DNA of 57,295 bases from Methanogenium sp. GTDB lineage: Archaea; Halobacteriota; Methanomicrobia; Methanomicrobiales; Methanomicrobiaceae. The notes under the pieces were generated by a model, which was not told where the DNA came from, did not search any database, and was given only the letters and a program-made list of their open reading frames with translations. The DNA lies in NCBI GenBank assembly GCA_030595665.1, contig JAUVCV010000013.1, positions 1-57,295 on the forward strand, in the 5' to 3' direction. Below are positions 8,094-16,037 of this stretch, one piece after another (within the stretch, counting starts at the first letter, position 1; the number at the start of each line of letters is the position of its first letter). The position numbers and the translations under genes are program-made.

Positions 8094-8581
8094 CAGTTTC
8101 CCTCCAGTGGTTCAATCATTAAAAATCCCTTATCTTTTGCCACATCACGAAGAATGGTGAACGCCCGGTTGATATCTTTGAGGCAATCAGATTTTATGGT
8201 AATCTTGGCTGATGAAGGTTCATTGATTGCAGGCATCACCATAGAGAGTTCATGCACCTCAGCATATCCTGTTGAATCTATTTTGTCGATGGTGTCACTG
8301 ATATCCGTGTGAATCAGATGGCCAATAAGAATTACGGACCTGCGTACAAGAAATCGTTCTTCACCAACACGCAGAACATTGACTCCCTGTATTCGATATT
8401 CTGAAAGTAAGGTGTCAAGCGAACCTTCCGGAATTTCACACATAATCTGTACATCGAGAAGATCTCTACCGGCTTCAGGGTCCCGTTCGTGAATAACGGA
8501 GAGTATATTGCCACCAACATCTGATATTGGCTGTATAACAGAGACCAGCTGTCCGGGTGAATCTTTCATTTCCAGTTTCAT
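8093..8581 (-). CDS. ACT-domain amino-acid-binding regulatory protein
   Basis: 162 residues from ATG 8581, preceded by an AGG stretch; an in-frame TTG at 8593 is less likely. The N-terminal part is a clear ACT domain (MKLEMKDSPGQLVSVIQPIS, then GGNILSVIHERD); the second half (VRRSVILIGHLIHTDISDTI, HELSMVMPAI) looks like a second, diverged ACT-like unit. ACT domains bind amino acids and control metabolic enzymes. The last base is shared with the hom start codon, so the natural reading is a threonine- or methionine-sensing regulator of homoserine dehydrogenase. The ligand is inference. Confidence 0.8.
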   Translation of the reverse strand: MKLEMKDSPGQLVSVIQPISDVGGNILSVIHERDPEAGRDLLDVQIMCEIPEGSLDTLLSEYRIQGVNVLRVGEERFLVRRSVILIGHLIHTDISDTIDKIDSTGYAEVHELSMVMPAINEPSSAKITIKSDCLKDINRAFTILRDVAKDKGFLMIEPLEGN

Positions 8582-8675
8582 TGAAACCTGCAATTACATC
8601 TCCCTCTTGTTCTTTTATTGAACGCCAAAAGGGATAAGCATTATACTATTGGATGGAAACTTGTTTTTAGAAAAT

Positions 8676-9155
8676 ATGTCCGAATTATCAGAAAATACGC
8701 AGATAAACAATAGACGTGTGCGGGTTATTGGGTGTGGCAATCCTTTGATGGGAAACGATGCGGTAGGAGTCCGTGTTATCAATCTGCTGCAGGAAACACA
8801 TCCTGAAATTGATATTATCGAAGGAGGTGTGGGGGGACTGGGACTGATTCCTATGATGGAAGGATATGACTATATCATCCTGGTTGATGCAACAACAGGA
8901 TATGGGAATCATATCGGAGAGATTCTGGTCTTTTCAAAACCTCCTGCCAATGAATTTTTCCCTCTTTCGTTATCTGATATCGGGGTCCTTGATGCCGTTA
9001 ATATTGCTGAAGAACTGGGCGTCTGTCCTCAGATAACAATAATTGGTATCGAAGCGGGTGAAATTATGGAGTTTTCAGCATCTATGAGTCCGGAAATGGA
9101 ACATGCAGTAGAAGATGTGTGTACACTCATTCTGGAAACAATAAAAAAAGAATAA
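8676..9155 (+). CDS. Hydrogenase maturation protease (peptidase M52 family)
   Basis: 159 residues from ATG 8676; an in-frame TTG at 8649 would add nine residues. Family landmarks are VRVIGCGNPLMGNDAVGVRV (with the metal-binding Asp), IEGGVGGLGLIPMMEGYDYI and ILVDATTGYG. These nickel-dependent endopeptidases cleave the C-terminal tail of [NiFe]-hydrogenase large subunits after metal insertion. Hydrogenase structural genes are not in this window, so the target (F420-reducing, MvhA-like or membrane-bound hydrogenase) is unknown. The gene stands alone, divergent from the ACT-hom operon, and ends 1 bp before the convergent DUF169 gene. Confidence 0.88.
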   Translation: MSELSENTQINNRRVRVIGCGNPLMGNDAVGVRVINLLQETHPEIDIIEGGVGGLGLIPMMEGYDYIILVDATTGYGNHIGEILVFSKPPANEFFPLSLSDIGVLDAVNIAEELGVCPQITIIGIEAGEIMEFSASMSPEMEHAVEDVCTLILETIKKE

Positions 9156-9156
9156 T

Positions 9157-9885
9157 TTATTTTTTAGAGCCTGCAGCACCCAGAATCACGGGTAATGCAT
9201 CTGCTACATCCTTTATCAGTTCAGCAGGTATTCCCATGACCATCAGGTCATCATCGATACCGGAAAACTTCCGTGAACCATCGCATCCCAGTGAAAAGTT
9301 AACTTCACCAGACATGTATGGATAGGCACAGGTATCTGCGCATACCGACTGTATGCCTGACATACTTGTATTGATGCGCCCGCCTGTTTTGTAGAGAACT
9401 GCCTGGGCAATCTTCAGCATCGCAAGTGGCTGTGCCATAATAATGACAACGTGAGGATCAAACGGTGTTTTTTCCAGAGGAGAATACACAGTTGCATAGG
9501 TGCTGACCTCTTCACTGCCCGGTGGATGCACATGAGGCACTGAATCAATTGTTCGCATGCAGCCAGCCCAGGATGCAAATTTGCCCAGCTTGAAGTAGAA
9601 TTCACCTGATTTTAGGGACGGGGTCAGTTCTTTCAGGCCAAGAGCCCATGCACCGCCCATACACTGGTGCTTATCTGCACGGGCATAGAGGATACTCCCC
9701 TCAGTTCGTGCCATTGTGACTATTTTACAGTGACGTGCAGCCTCTGCTATCTCTTCGACACCTTCGGGAATTCCAGCTTCGTTTTTCGCAAATTTCACCG
9801 CAACGGGAGATCCGGAGATTCCTGCAGCCTTAAATGCATCTGCAATTTCTGCATAATTTAGGTCCAGTTTGCTTTCGTCTATCAT
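9157..9885 (-). CDS. DUF169 family protein
   Basis: 242 residues, ATG at 9885 with a GGTGA ribosome binding site seven bases upstream. The sequence follows the DUF169/COG2043 pattern seen widely in methanogens and anaerobes: SPVAVKFAKNEAGIP, CKIVTMARTEGSILYARAD, HQCMGGAWALGL, DPHVVIIMAQPLAMLKIAQA, then SVCADTCAYPYMSGEVNFSL and CDGSRK. Conserved cysteines (about residues 53, 75, and in the CADTC pair) suggest metal or Fe-S binding. It has no signal peptide. The molecular role of the family is not known to me; it is often near redox genes. Confidence 0.85.
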   Translation of the reverse strand: MIDESKLDLNYAEIADAFKAAGISGSPVAVKFAKNEAGIPEGVEEIAEAARHCKIVTMARTEGSILYARADKHQCMGGAWALGLKELTPSLKSGEFYFKLGKFASWAGCMRTIDSVPHVHPPGSEEVSTYATVYSPLEKTPFDPHVVIIMAQPLAMLKIAQAVLYKTGGRINTSMSGIQSVCADTCAYPYMSGEVNFSLGCDGSRKFSGIDDDLMVMGIPAELIKDVADALPVILGAAGSKK

Positions 9886-9982
9886 TGTCTTTCACCTTAT
9901 ATTCGATACGTTCTCACATAAGTCGGTAAATAGATAAATGTTCTCTCATTGTCAGACAAAAAAACTAATAAAAAGGGTATTA

Positions 9983-10798
9983 TTATAATGTCCGGAGTTT
10001 TCGGTCAACTTTGGTGAAAAAATTTTTATTTACATTGATAAAAAGCGCCGGTTCAGGAGACTCTGTAACCGTAATCAGGGATTTTTCATGTAATTCTCCT
10101 GCATACTGGCCATCAATGACAAGACTCGCCGGTTTGTCGCTATCGAGCTGGATAGACAGATTGCGTCCGCTTGAAATGAGATGCGGGCGGGAAGAAAGCA
10201 TAAACGGAGCCAGAGGAACCAGCAGAAACCCGTTTATTTTTGGATCAACAATCGGCCCCCCGGCACTCATGGCATATGCCGTTGACCCGGTGGGTGTACT
10301 GATAATAAGTCCGTCTGAACGGAATTCCTCAACAGGGATTCCATCAACAATGACGGAGAACTGAAGCATCTTAGCCGGGCGTTCGGTGACAATCACCGCT
10401 TCATTCAGTGCGCAATTATAGATATTCCCATCCACTGAAATCTGAATCCGCATCCGTGATTCCGTCTCAACGGTATCCGGTTTCAACTGTGAAATGAACG
10501 GGTATGCTTCATCAGATTCAAGGTCTGCAAGAAAACCCACCCGGCCAAAGTTGATGCCAACAAGAGGTACCTGGGGTTTCATTGACTGCACCGCATGAAG
10601 AACGGATCCATCTCCACCGATAACAACGGCAATGTCAGCATCTGAATCATTCTGAGGAGTGATGTGAAATGATTCATTCAGATAATTTCCCTGTTCAAAC
10701 CAGATTGTATGGCCATCACCAAGAAGCTTAATACCCAGTTCCCGTGCATAATCAACCGCACGGACGTCATCCGGACGGGGAATTATTTTTACATTCAT
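9983..10798 (-). CDS. nadK: NAD kinase
   Basis: 271 residues. The diagnostic GGDGS motif is at 61-65 (VVIGGDGSVLHAVQ), followed by LVGINFGRVGFLAD, the NEAVI segment, and SDGLIISTPTGSTAYAMSAGGPIVDP. The enzyme phosphorylates NAD to NADP in the cytoplasm. Its ATG overlaps the stop of the upstream phosphatase gene by 4 bp. In some archaea NAD kinase is fused to an inositol-monophosphatase-type domain; here the same two activities are separate but coupled in one operon, which supports a functional link in NADP metabolism. Confidence 0.95.
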   Translation of the reverse strand: MNVKIIPRPDDVRAVDYARELGIKLLGDGHTIWFEQGNYLNESFHITPQNDSDADIAVVIGGDGSVLHAVQSMKPQVPLVGINFGRVGFLADLESDEAYPFISQLKPDTVETESRMRIQISVDGNIYNCALNEAVIVTERPAKMLQFSVIVDGIPVEEFRSDGLIISTPTGSTAYAMSAGGPIVDPKINGFLLVPLAPFMLSSRPHLISSGRNLSIQLDSDKPASLVIDGQYAGELHEKSLITVTESPEPALFINVNKNFFTKVDRKLRTL

Positions 10799-11580
10799 TC
10801 AACGTTCTCCAGACACTGGATAATTTCGTCCTGCAATAATCCGTTCGTTGCGATCAGTGCCCTTCCCTCCCTGACATCTTCAGAAAATGCAATAGATTCT
10901 CCCATAGCAGTAGTTACCCTGCCCCCTGCTTCTTCGCATATAAGCATACCTGCGGCCGCATCCGTATATCTGAGGGTTCCACGCATATCGACAACACCAT
11001 CTATTCTTCCGCATCCGACATAGGCAAGTTCGAGGGCTGATGCACCCAGGTGGCGCCATCGTCTGATCTGACTCGCAATACGCATAAATGGCCTGGTGTC
11101 ATCCCTTTTTCCGTACAGACTTAGTGTTGCGGTATCAAGGGTATCAACATCAGACACCCGTATCGGCTTGTCGTTCAGAAAGGCACCAGCATTTTTTTCA
11201 GCGGTAAATACTTCATAATGCCCCAGATTGCTGATATAGGCGGCTGTTACTTCTCCATTTTCCATGTATGCAGCAGAGATTGCATAATAGGGAATTCCCT
11301 GAATCGCATTGTAGGTACCATCTATCGGATCCAGAATAATAATACCATCTGCATCAGAAATGCGGCATCTGCCCGCTTCTTCACTTATCACCTCGCCGCA
11401 TGCCTCTGCGTCACGAAGATAGGAAAGAATGATATCTTCTGCAATTTTGTCAATTGCTTTTGTCGGAGTGCCGTCTGCTCCCATCTCAACAACAATTCCG
11501 GCATCCGGTGTACCTGCAATATCTCCTGTTGCATTTGATACTGCTGACGTAATTTCATTGAATAGTGTGAAAAAACTCAT
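10795..11580 (-). CDS. Inositol monophosphatase-family phosphatase (IMP/FBPase/NADPase type)
   Basis: 261 residues from ATG 11580 (MSFFTLFNEI); the frame is open further upstream to 11745, but that stretch crosses the divergent aIF5A start and is not credible. Metal-site motifs are EVISEEAG (about 63-70) and DPIDGT (84-89), with a C-terminal GRIDGVVDMRGTLRYTDAAAG. Archaeal members hydrolyse inositol-1-phosphate, fructose-1,6-bisphosphate and sometimes NADP. The 4-bp overlap with nadK favours a role in NAD(P) balance or sugar phosphate metabolism; the substrate cannot be fixed from sequence. Confidence 0.88.
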   Translation of the reverse strand: MSFFTLFNEITSAVSNATGDIAGTPDAGIVVEMGADGTPTKAIDKIAEDIILSYLRDAEACGEVISEEAGRCRISDADGIIILDPIDGTYNAIQGIPYYAISAAYMENGEVTAAYISNLGHYEVFTAEKNAGAFLNDKPIRVSDVDTLDTATLSLYGKRDDTRPFMRIASQIRRWRHLGASALELAYVGCGRIDGVVDMRGTLRYTDAAAGMLICEEAGGRVTTAMGESIAFSEDVREGRALIATNGLLQDEIIQCLENVE

Positions 11581-11659
11581 TTTTGAACCTGCAGTTACGT
11601 GCACATTACCATTGTATTTATTTAATTTTACCGAGATATGTATTGCGAGATTGTTAATC

Positions 11660-12043
11660 ATGAGTAAACAACAGACAGAAATCGGGAAACTTAAAGAAGG
11701 CAGATATGCAGTTGTGGATGATGAACCATGCAAAATTTTGTCCATTGCAACATCAAAACCCGGAAAACATGGTGCCGCAAAGTCAAGAATTGATGTCGTG
11801 GGTATCTTTGACGGTATGAAGCGTTCGATTGTCCAGCCAGTATCTGCAAAAATCTATGTGCCTATTGTTGAGCGGAGAAGCGCGCAGGTAATCTCAATTG
11901 CAGGCAACACTGTCCAGTTCATGGATGTCAAGGATTTCGAAATGTTCGATCTTGATGCAACAGATGTTCAGCTTAAAAGCATTGAGGCAGGAACGGAAAT
12001 ATCATACCTTGCATCACTGGGAAAGCGCAAACTTGATATCTAA
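11660..12043 (+). CDS. eif5A: Translation initiation factor aIF5A
   Basis: 127 residues from ATG 11660. The frame is open upstream to 11429, but that part overlaps the opposite-strand phosphatase gene; MSKQQTEIGKLKEGRYAVVD is the normal aIF5A start. The hypusination loop is SKPGKHGAAK with the modified lysine at residue 36. The factor assists peptide bond formation at difficult sequences such as proline runs and needs hypusine or deoxyhypusine made from spermidine. Sixteen bases downstream is agmatinase, which makes putrescine for spermidine. Confidence 0.96.
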   Translation: MSKQQTEIGKLKEGRYAVVDDEPCKILSIATSKPGKHGAAKSRIDVVGIFDGMKRSIVQPVSAKIYVPIVERRSAQVISIAGNTVQFMDVKDFEMFDLDATDVQLKSIEAGTEISYLASLGKRKLDI

Positions 12044-12058
12044 ACCTGATGTCTGATA

Positions 12059-12925
12059 ATGCAATATTTTACCAACAATCTTTTTGCGGATGCTGATACT
12101 CCCTATGATGATGCCCGGTATGTTATCTTTGGGGTGCCGTATGATGGTACAACATCATATGCAGCCGGAACGAGACAGGGTCCTGATGCAATACGTAAGG
12201 TAAGTTATAATTTTGAACAGTATCTTCCGGAATATCAATACACGATGAGCGAAGCGGCAATTCATGATCTTGGAAATCTGGATGTTCCGTCCCTTCCCGG
12301 TGATGTGATTGCTGCGGTTGTTGAGATAACAGCGCAGATTGTAGCAGATGGGAAAATTCCTGTTGTTCTGGGAGGAGAACATAGTATAACGCTTGGTTCG
12401 TACAGGGCAGTCCGCTCTGAATGCTTTGTGGTATGTGATGCCCATCTTGACCTGAGAGAGGAATTTGGCAACACTCCATATAATCATGCATGCATCACGC
12501 GCAGAATATCAGAAGCCGGGGCAAAAGAGATATTCATCATTGGTGCACGAAGCGGGACGGAAGATGAGTATGCGTTTGCAAAAAATCTGAATCTCTATTC
12601 AGCGGATTGTGTCAGAGAACGGGGAATGAAAGATATTCTGGGTGAAATCGTTGAGAAGATTGCAGGACGGAGTGTATATCTTTCTATTGACGCTGACGCA
12701 ATTGACTGTTGTCTTACCCCTGGTCTTGGAACTCCGGAACCATTTGGGATAACCCATTTTGATATACGGGATGTAATCAGAACAATTGGTCCCCTCGCAG
12801 ATGCGTTCGATTACATGGAAGTCTGTCCCATTGACGCAGGCCAGACGGCAGCTGTTGCAGCAAAACTTATCCGGGAATTTATTGCAGTCCACCGGATAAA
12901 AAATCAGGAAAATAGTCTGGATTAA
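12059..12925 (+). CDS. speB: Agmatinase (ureohydrolase family)
   Basis: 288 residues. The binuclear manganese site is intact: GGEHS (105-109), DAHLD (127-131) and SIDADAID (209-216); substrate-loop GTRQGP and the C-terminal CPIDAGQTAAVAAKLIREF also fit. It converts agmatine to putrescine plus urea in the cytoplasm, a polyamine step. It follows the aIF5A gene closely in the same direction, so polyamine supply for hypusine formation and the hypusinated factor appear co-expressed. An arginase or formiminoglutamase role is less likely given this context. Confidence 0.9.
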   Translation: MQYFTNNLFADADTPYDDARYVIFGVPYDGTTSYAAGTRQGPDAIRKVSYNFEQYLPEYQYTMSEAAIHDLGNLDVPSLPGDVIAAVVEITAQIVADGKIPVVLGGEHSITLGSYRAVRSECFVVCDAHLDLREEFGNTPYNHACITRRISEAGAKEIFIIGARSGTEDEYAFAKNLNLYSADCVRERGMKDILGEIVEKIAGRSVYLSIDADAIDCCLTPGLGTPEPFGITHFDIRDVIRTIGPLADAFDYMEVCPIDAGQTAAVAAKLIREFIAVHRIKNQENSLD

Positions 12926-12971
12926 TCCAAATTATTTTTTGAATTCATAAAAAAATAATGGGGAATACCCT

Positions 12972-13637
12972 TCAGGAATCACTTTTTGGAACCATTATTT
13001 TTATGGTATACGATTTCAGCAGTTGTTCTTTGATGACAAAATAATAGCTGCCTGAGCCATATTGTTCAAGAACCCAGGTATCCTGAGCATCCGAATCCTG
13101 AGTTACGCGGGGGCCTTCATCAACTGAATTGAATGTCTGATAATCATCCCGGTCTTCTGCATTTCTTATCTGAAATTCAAGGTATGAATGAATCGGGATG
13201 TCTGTCCATGAGTCAAACGTGATGTGCATCTCCCAGTATCCAAATGGAATCTCAAAAATTTCTGTTACACCACTTGCTTCGCCCTGGATGATTGCATAGG
13301 TAGTCATTTCCCTGTTCTGCTGGTATGACACTGGTTGCTGAACCATGGAAATCTGTTCAGGTGTTTCAATATTGTATGTTGATGGATCAACATAACCCAC
13401 TGTTTTTACCTCACCGTCCCACGTGGGTGTGGGTATGGGTGTGGGTGTCTCAGTTGGACGCGGAGATCGTGTGGGCAGAATGGAAGGAATGGGCATTGGC
13501 TCGTTTGGATCGACAGAAGGTTCTGATGAGGGCAGAATCGATATTGGTTCTCCCATAATGAGTGGTTTTCCTATCAGGGCAACAATTATTACAATAACAA
13601 TTGCTACCCCGAAAAATACAAGATCCTTCTTGTCCAT
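12972..13637 (-). CDS. Membrane-anchored protein with Pro/Thr linker, unknown function
   Basis: 221 residues, MDKKDLVFFGVAIVIVIIVA as a single N-terminal membrane anchor or uncleaved signal. Residues about 35-75 are a proline/threonine/serine-rich spacer (TPTPIPTPT-type repeats), encoded by an approximate hexamer repeat visible at 13420-13450. The remaining 145 residues look like a small beta-rich extracellular domain (GYWEMHITFDSWTDIP, YYFVIKEQLLKSYTIKIMV). I do not recognise the family. It is convergent with agmatinase and lies about 520 bp from the archaellin genes; no link to motility is shown. Confidence 0.7.
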   Translation of the reverse strand: MDKKDLVFFGVAIVIVIIVALIGKPLIMGEPISILPSSEPSVDPNEPMPIPSILPTRSPRPTETPTPIPTPTWDGEVKTVGYVDPSTYNIETPEQISMVQQPVSYQQNREMTTYAIIQGEASGVTEIFEIPFGYWEMHITFDSWTDIPIHSYLEFQIRNAEDRDDYQTFNSVDEGPRVTQDSDAQDTWVLEQYGSGSYYFVIKEQLLKSYTIKIMVPKSDS

Positions 13638-14157
13638 ATTAAATATATTAGCATCTGTAGATTAAAAATATTGTATTTTGGAACGCAGAGACAAGCTTTC
13701 TGAAGTCAAAATTATGATTATATTAAACAATCAAGGCTACAGAGACTCACGGATTCAACATGTGCATATCACAGACAATGAGTCACATAACACGGAGTCA
13801 GTAAAAGAAGAGATTCGTTTCTTTGATTTGGCCCCGGATGCAGTGAAAGTGTCAGGAATATCTCTGTATTTCGTTGAATTATCCAAATGAACACCCAGAT
13901 AATATCGGATCGATTCTACAATGACATCTGATATCATTTCATTCAGGAAATGTACGGGTATCACCTGTCATTCATTCGATTTTGGCAGAAATTATCTGAT
14001 TGATATGCAAATCGGTTTTGCAAACTTTGGGGTTATTTAACTAATACCATGAATAAACGGCAGATTGCCCTGCATCATACGGAAGGGGTATATACTAGTT
14101 GGGTGAGATATAAATTGTCATCATCAAATTGGTGATCACGATAAAGAGGTATACCAA
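13638..14157 (+). promoter_or_regulatory. Archaellin upstream region with flaB promoter
   Basis: No credible gene is present; frames at 13678-13890 and 13755-13964 (opposite strands) have no domain. Near the archaellin, TATA-like GATATAAAT lies at 14107-14115, about 45 bp before the ATG, and a ribosome binding site AAGAGGT ends at 14150. A second AT-rich candidate GTATATACT is at 14089-14097. The remaining 400 bp may carry regulator sites; I see no perfect long palindrome. Confidence 0.5.
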
Positions 14158-14760
14158 ATGAAACAATTTATGAATAAAGAGGAAGGATTTACCGGCCTAG
14201 AGGCAGCTATTGTGCTTATCGCATTCGTTGTCGTTGCAGCAGTGTTCTCATATGTTGTCTTAGGCGCTGGTTTCTTCACTACACAGAAAGCTCAGGAAGT
14301 TGTCTATACCAGTGTTGAAATGGCATCATCCAGTCTTGAAGTCGTTGGCGATGTGTATGGTCTGAATACCAGTGATGAACACATAGGCAATGCAACCGAA
14401 GTCGATACTATCCGCGCTACCTTTGCTCTTTCTGCTGGTGGGTCACCTGTTGATTTCTCCACCATACAGATGGTGTTTGCAACCGATACTGATGTTGAAA
14501 TCCTAAATAACACTACAGAAATGGTTCATGAAGATGAAACCTTCTCGCCAAAACCAGGAAACTGGACTATTATACATGGTGCCAAAGAGACTGATCTGCT
14601 TCTGGAAGGACAGGACAAATTTACTATTCTTGCAATGCCAACGGAGCCACTGACGAAAAACCAGAAATTCAATCTTGAGGTTCGCCCGTCCATTGGTACA
14701 TCATTTGGTCTGAAGAGGACTGTTCCTGCAAAGATTAATTCGGTAAACCTACTATACTAA
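14158..14760 (+). CDS. flaB: Archaellin (archaellum filament subunit) 1
   Basis: 200 residues with a class III signal peptide: MKQFMNKEEG before the cut site, then FTGLEAAIVLIAFVVVAAVF, the hydrophobic helix that packs in the filament core. The globular part has N-glycosylation sequons (NTS, NAT, NNT, NWT). The prearchaellin peptidase should cut after Gly10. From about codon 32 to the stop and into the 3' T-run, the gene is almost identical to the next archaellin gene at 15236, whereas their first 95 bases differ at many synonymous sites. It has its own ribosome binding site and a T-tract terminator, so it is probably a separate, strongly expressed transcript. Confidence 0.96.
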   Translation: MKQFMNKEEGFTGLEAAIVLIAFVVVAAVFSYVVLGAGFFTTQKAQEVVYTSVEMASSSLEVVGDVYGLNTSDEHIGNATEVDTIRATFALSAGGSPVDFSTIQMVFATDTDVEILNNTTEMVHEDETFSPKPGNWTIIHGAKETDLLLEGQDKFTILAMPTEPLTKNQKFNLEVRPSIGTSFGLKRTVPAKINSVNLLY

Positions 14761-14773
14761 TCTTTTTTTTTCA
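14761..14773 (+). terminator. T-tract terminator after archaellin 1
   Basis: TCTTTTTTTTTC directly follows the TAA stop. The same run follows archaellin 2 (15839 on), so the paralogs share their terminators. Confidence 0.65.
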
Positions 14774-14839
14774 GACTCATTTTTACACAGAATTCTATTA
14801 GAAGTGTATCCCCTGAGGGTGTTCCATTCACTTCCCTAT

Positions 14840-14970
14840 ATGATATGCTCCTGGAAGAAGAGGACAAATATACCTTCTTACCATTGAAAAACAGAGCATT
14901 CAATCATTGGGATTTGCCTGCCTACAGATGCAGAATATGATCTGAAATGAATCGTTCCTGCAAGGAATAC
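14840..14970 (+). pseudogene. Decayed 3' fragment of an archaellin gene
   Basis: The stretch translates in part as DMLLEEEDKYTFL, matching TDLLLEGQDKFTIL near the archaellin C-terminus; the DNA continues with AAAAACAGAGCATTCAATC (archaellins: AAAAACCAGAAATTCAATC) and ends TCTGAAATGAATCGTTCCTG against TCTGAAGAGGACTGTTCCTG. Small deletions and an in-frame stop break the reading frame. Its order matches that of the intact genes. It indicates a fourth archaellin copy once lay between the present two. Confidence 0.62.
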
Positions 14971-15163
14971 TCGTGAAATTCTTCCGTCCCCATCCGGCGC
15001 GGTGTTTTTACCATGGGACGAAGTGGATAAGTATCCGGTCTTCTGAAATTTACAACGGATGCTGAATTTGTTCGGTAAATATGATAGGCAAGGCCGCAAC
15101 CAAGTGTGGCACTTTCCTATTTTTATGCTCAAAATAGCTCGAGATGCAATACCGGTTACACAA

Positions 15164-15230
15164 TTATTATATAGTGAAGAGTTAAAAAATAAGTTGTTAA
15201 CATCCAACGGATGAATGACAGAAAGGAGGT
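15164..15230 (+). promoter_or_regulatory. Promoter and strong ribosome binding site of archaellin 2
   Basis: TATA-like TTATTATATAG at about 15164-15173 and AAAGGAGGT at 15222-15230, five bases before the ATG. This is the strongest Shine-Dalgarno sequence seen in the window and suggests that archaellin 2 is a major filament subunit. Confidence 0.6.
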
Positions 15231-15235
15231 AATTA

Positions 15236-15838
15236 ATGAAACAAATTATGAACAGAGAAGAAGGGTTTACCGGCCTTGAGGCCGCAATTGTGCTCATTGC
15301 ATTTGTTGTGGTCGCGGCAGTGTTCTCATATGTTGTATTAGGCGCTGGTTTCTTCACTACACAGAAAGCACAGGAAGTTGTCTATACCAGTGTTGAAATG
15401 GCATCATCCAGTCTTGAAGTCGTTGGCGATGTGTATGGTCTGAATACCAGTGATGAACACATAGGCAATGCAACCGAAGTCGATACCATCCGCGCTACCT
15501 TTGCTCTTTCTGCTGGTGGGTCACCTGTTGATTTCTCCACCATACAGATGGTGTTTGCAACCACTGGTAATGTTGAAATCCTAAATAACACTACAGTGAT
15601 GGTTCATGAAGATGAAACCTTCTCGCCAAAACCAGGAAACTGGACTATTATACATGGTGCCAAAGAGACTGATCTGCTTCTGGAAGGACAGGACAAATTT
15701 ACTATTCTTGCAATGCCAACAACTCCACTGACGAAAAACCAGAAATTCAATCTTGAGGTCCGCCCGTCCGTAGGTACATCATTTGGTCTGAAGAGGACTG
15801 TTCCTGCAAAGATTAATGCGGTAAACCTACTATACTAA
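15236..15838 (+). CDS. flaB: Archaellin (archaellum filament subunit) 2
   Basis: 200 residues, differing from archaellin 1 at only about nine positions (for example MKQIMNREEG, TGNVEI, NNTTVM, TTPL, SVGT, INAVNLLY). The class III signal peptide, the hydrophobic core helix and all glycosylation sequons are kept. Differences cluster in the first 95 bases of DNA, after which the two genes are near-identical, including the T-tract after the stop. It has its own TATA-like box and a strong AAAGGAGGT site. It may form a filament together with archaellin 1 or replace it. Confidence 0.96.
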   Translation: MKQIMNREEGFTGLEAAIVLIAFVVVAAVFSYVVLGAGFFTTQKAQEVVYTSVEMASSSLEVVGDVYGLNTSDEHIGNATEVDTIRATFALSAGGSPVDFSTIQMVFATTGNVEILNNTTVMVHEDETFSPKPGNWTIIHGAKETDLLLEGQDKFTILAMPTTPLTKNQKFNLEVRPSVGTSFGLKRTVPAKINAVNLLY

Positions 15839-15856
15839 TCTTTTTTTTCTTTTATT
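15839..15856 (+). terminator. T-tract terminator after archaellin 2
   Basis: TCTTTTTTTTCTTTTATT follows the stop codon, a typical archaeal T-rich terminator. The sequence up to 16037 contains only the promoter of the third archaellin, with TATA-like GTATTTATAC at 15941-15950. Confidence 0.65.
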
Positions 15857-16037
15857 CCCACAAAGAAACCTGTTTGGGGATATTACCCGTTTGAAGCATA
15901 TCTCCTGAGAAACAGTTCCATTTATTCCTGTCTCAGAAATGTATTTATACCAGTATCCAGCGAAGGGATGCATGCTCTGATTCTCTTTCTTTTTCGCACA
16001 TGGCTGTGAGAAGACGAACAGACACGGGAGGCATAAA

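Noticed and set aside
11429-11659. N-terminal extension of aIF5A
   Set aside because: It overlaps the opposite-strand phosphatase gene and lies before the normal family start.
11581-11745. N-terminal extension of the IMP-family phosphatase
   Set aside because: It crosses the divergent aIF5A start and does not fit the family.
13420-13450. G-rich hexamer-like repeat
   Set aside because: It is explained as the coding sequence of the Thr-Pro linker in the membrane-anchored protein.
13678-13964. Two overlapping 70-codon frames upstream of the archaellins
   Set aside because: No domain and the frames conflict with each other; the region is better read as promoter sequence.
14878-15357. 159-codon minus-strand frame
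   Set aside because: It is antisense to the archaellin 2 start and to the decayed fragment; composition is that of a shadow frame.
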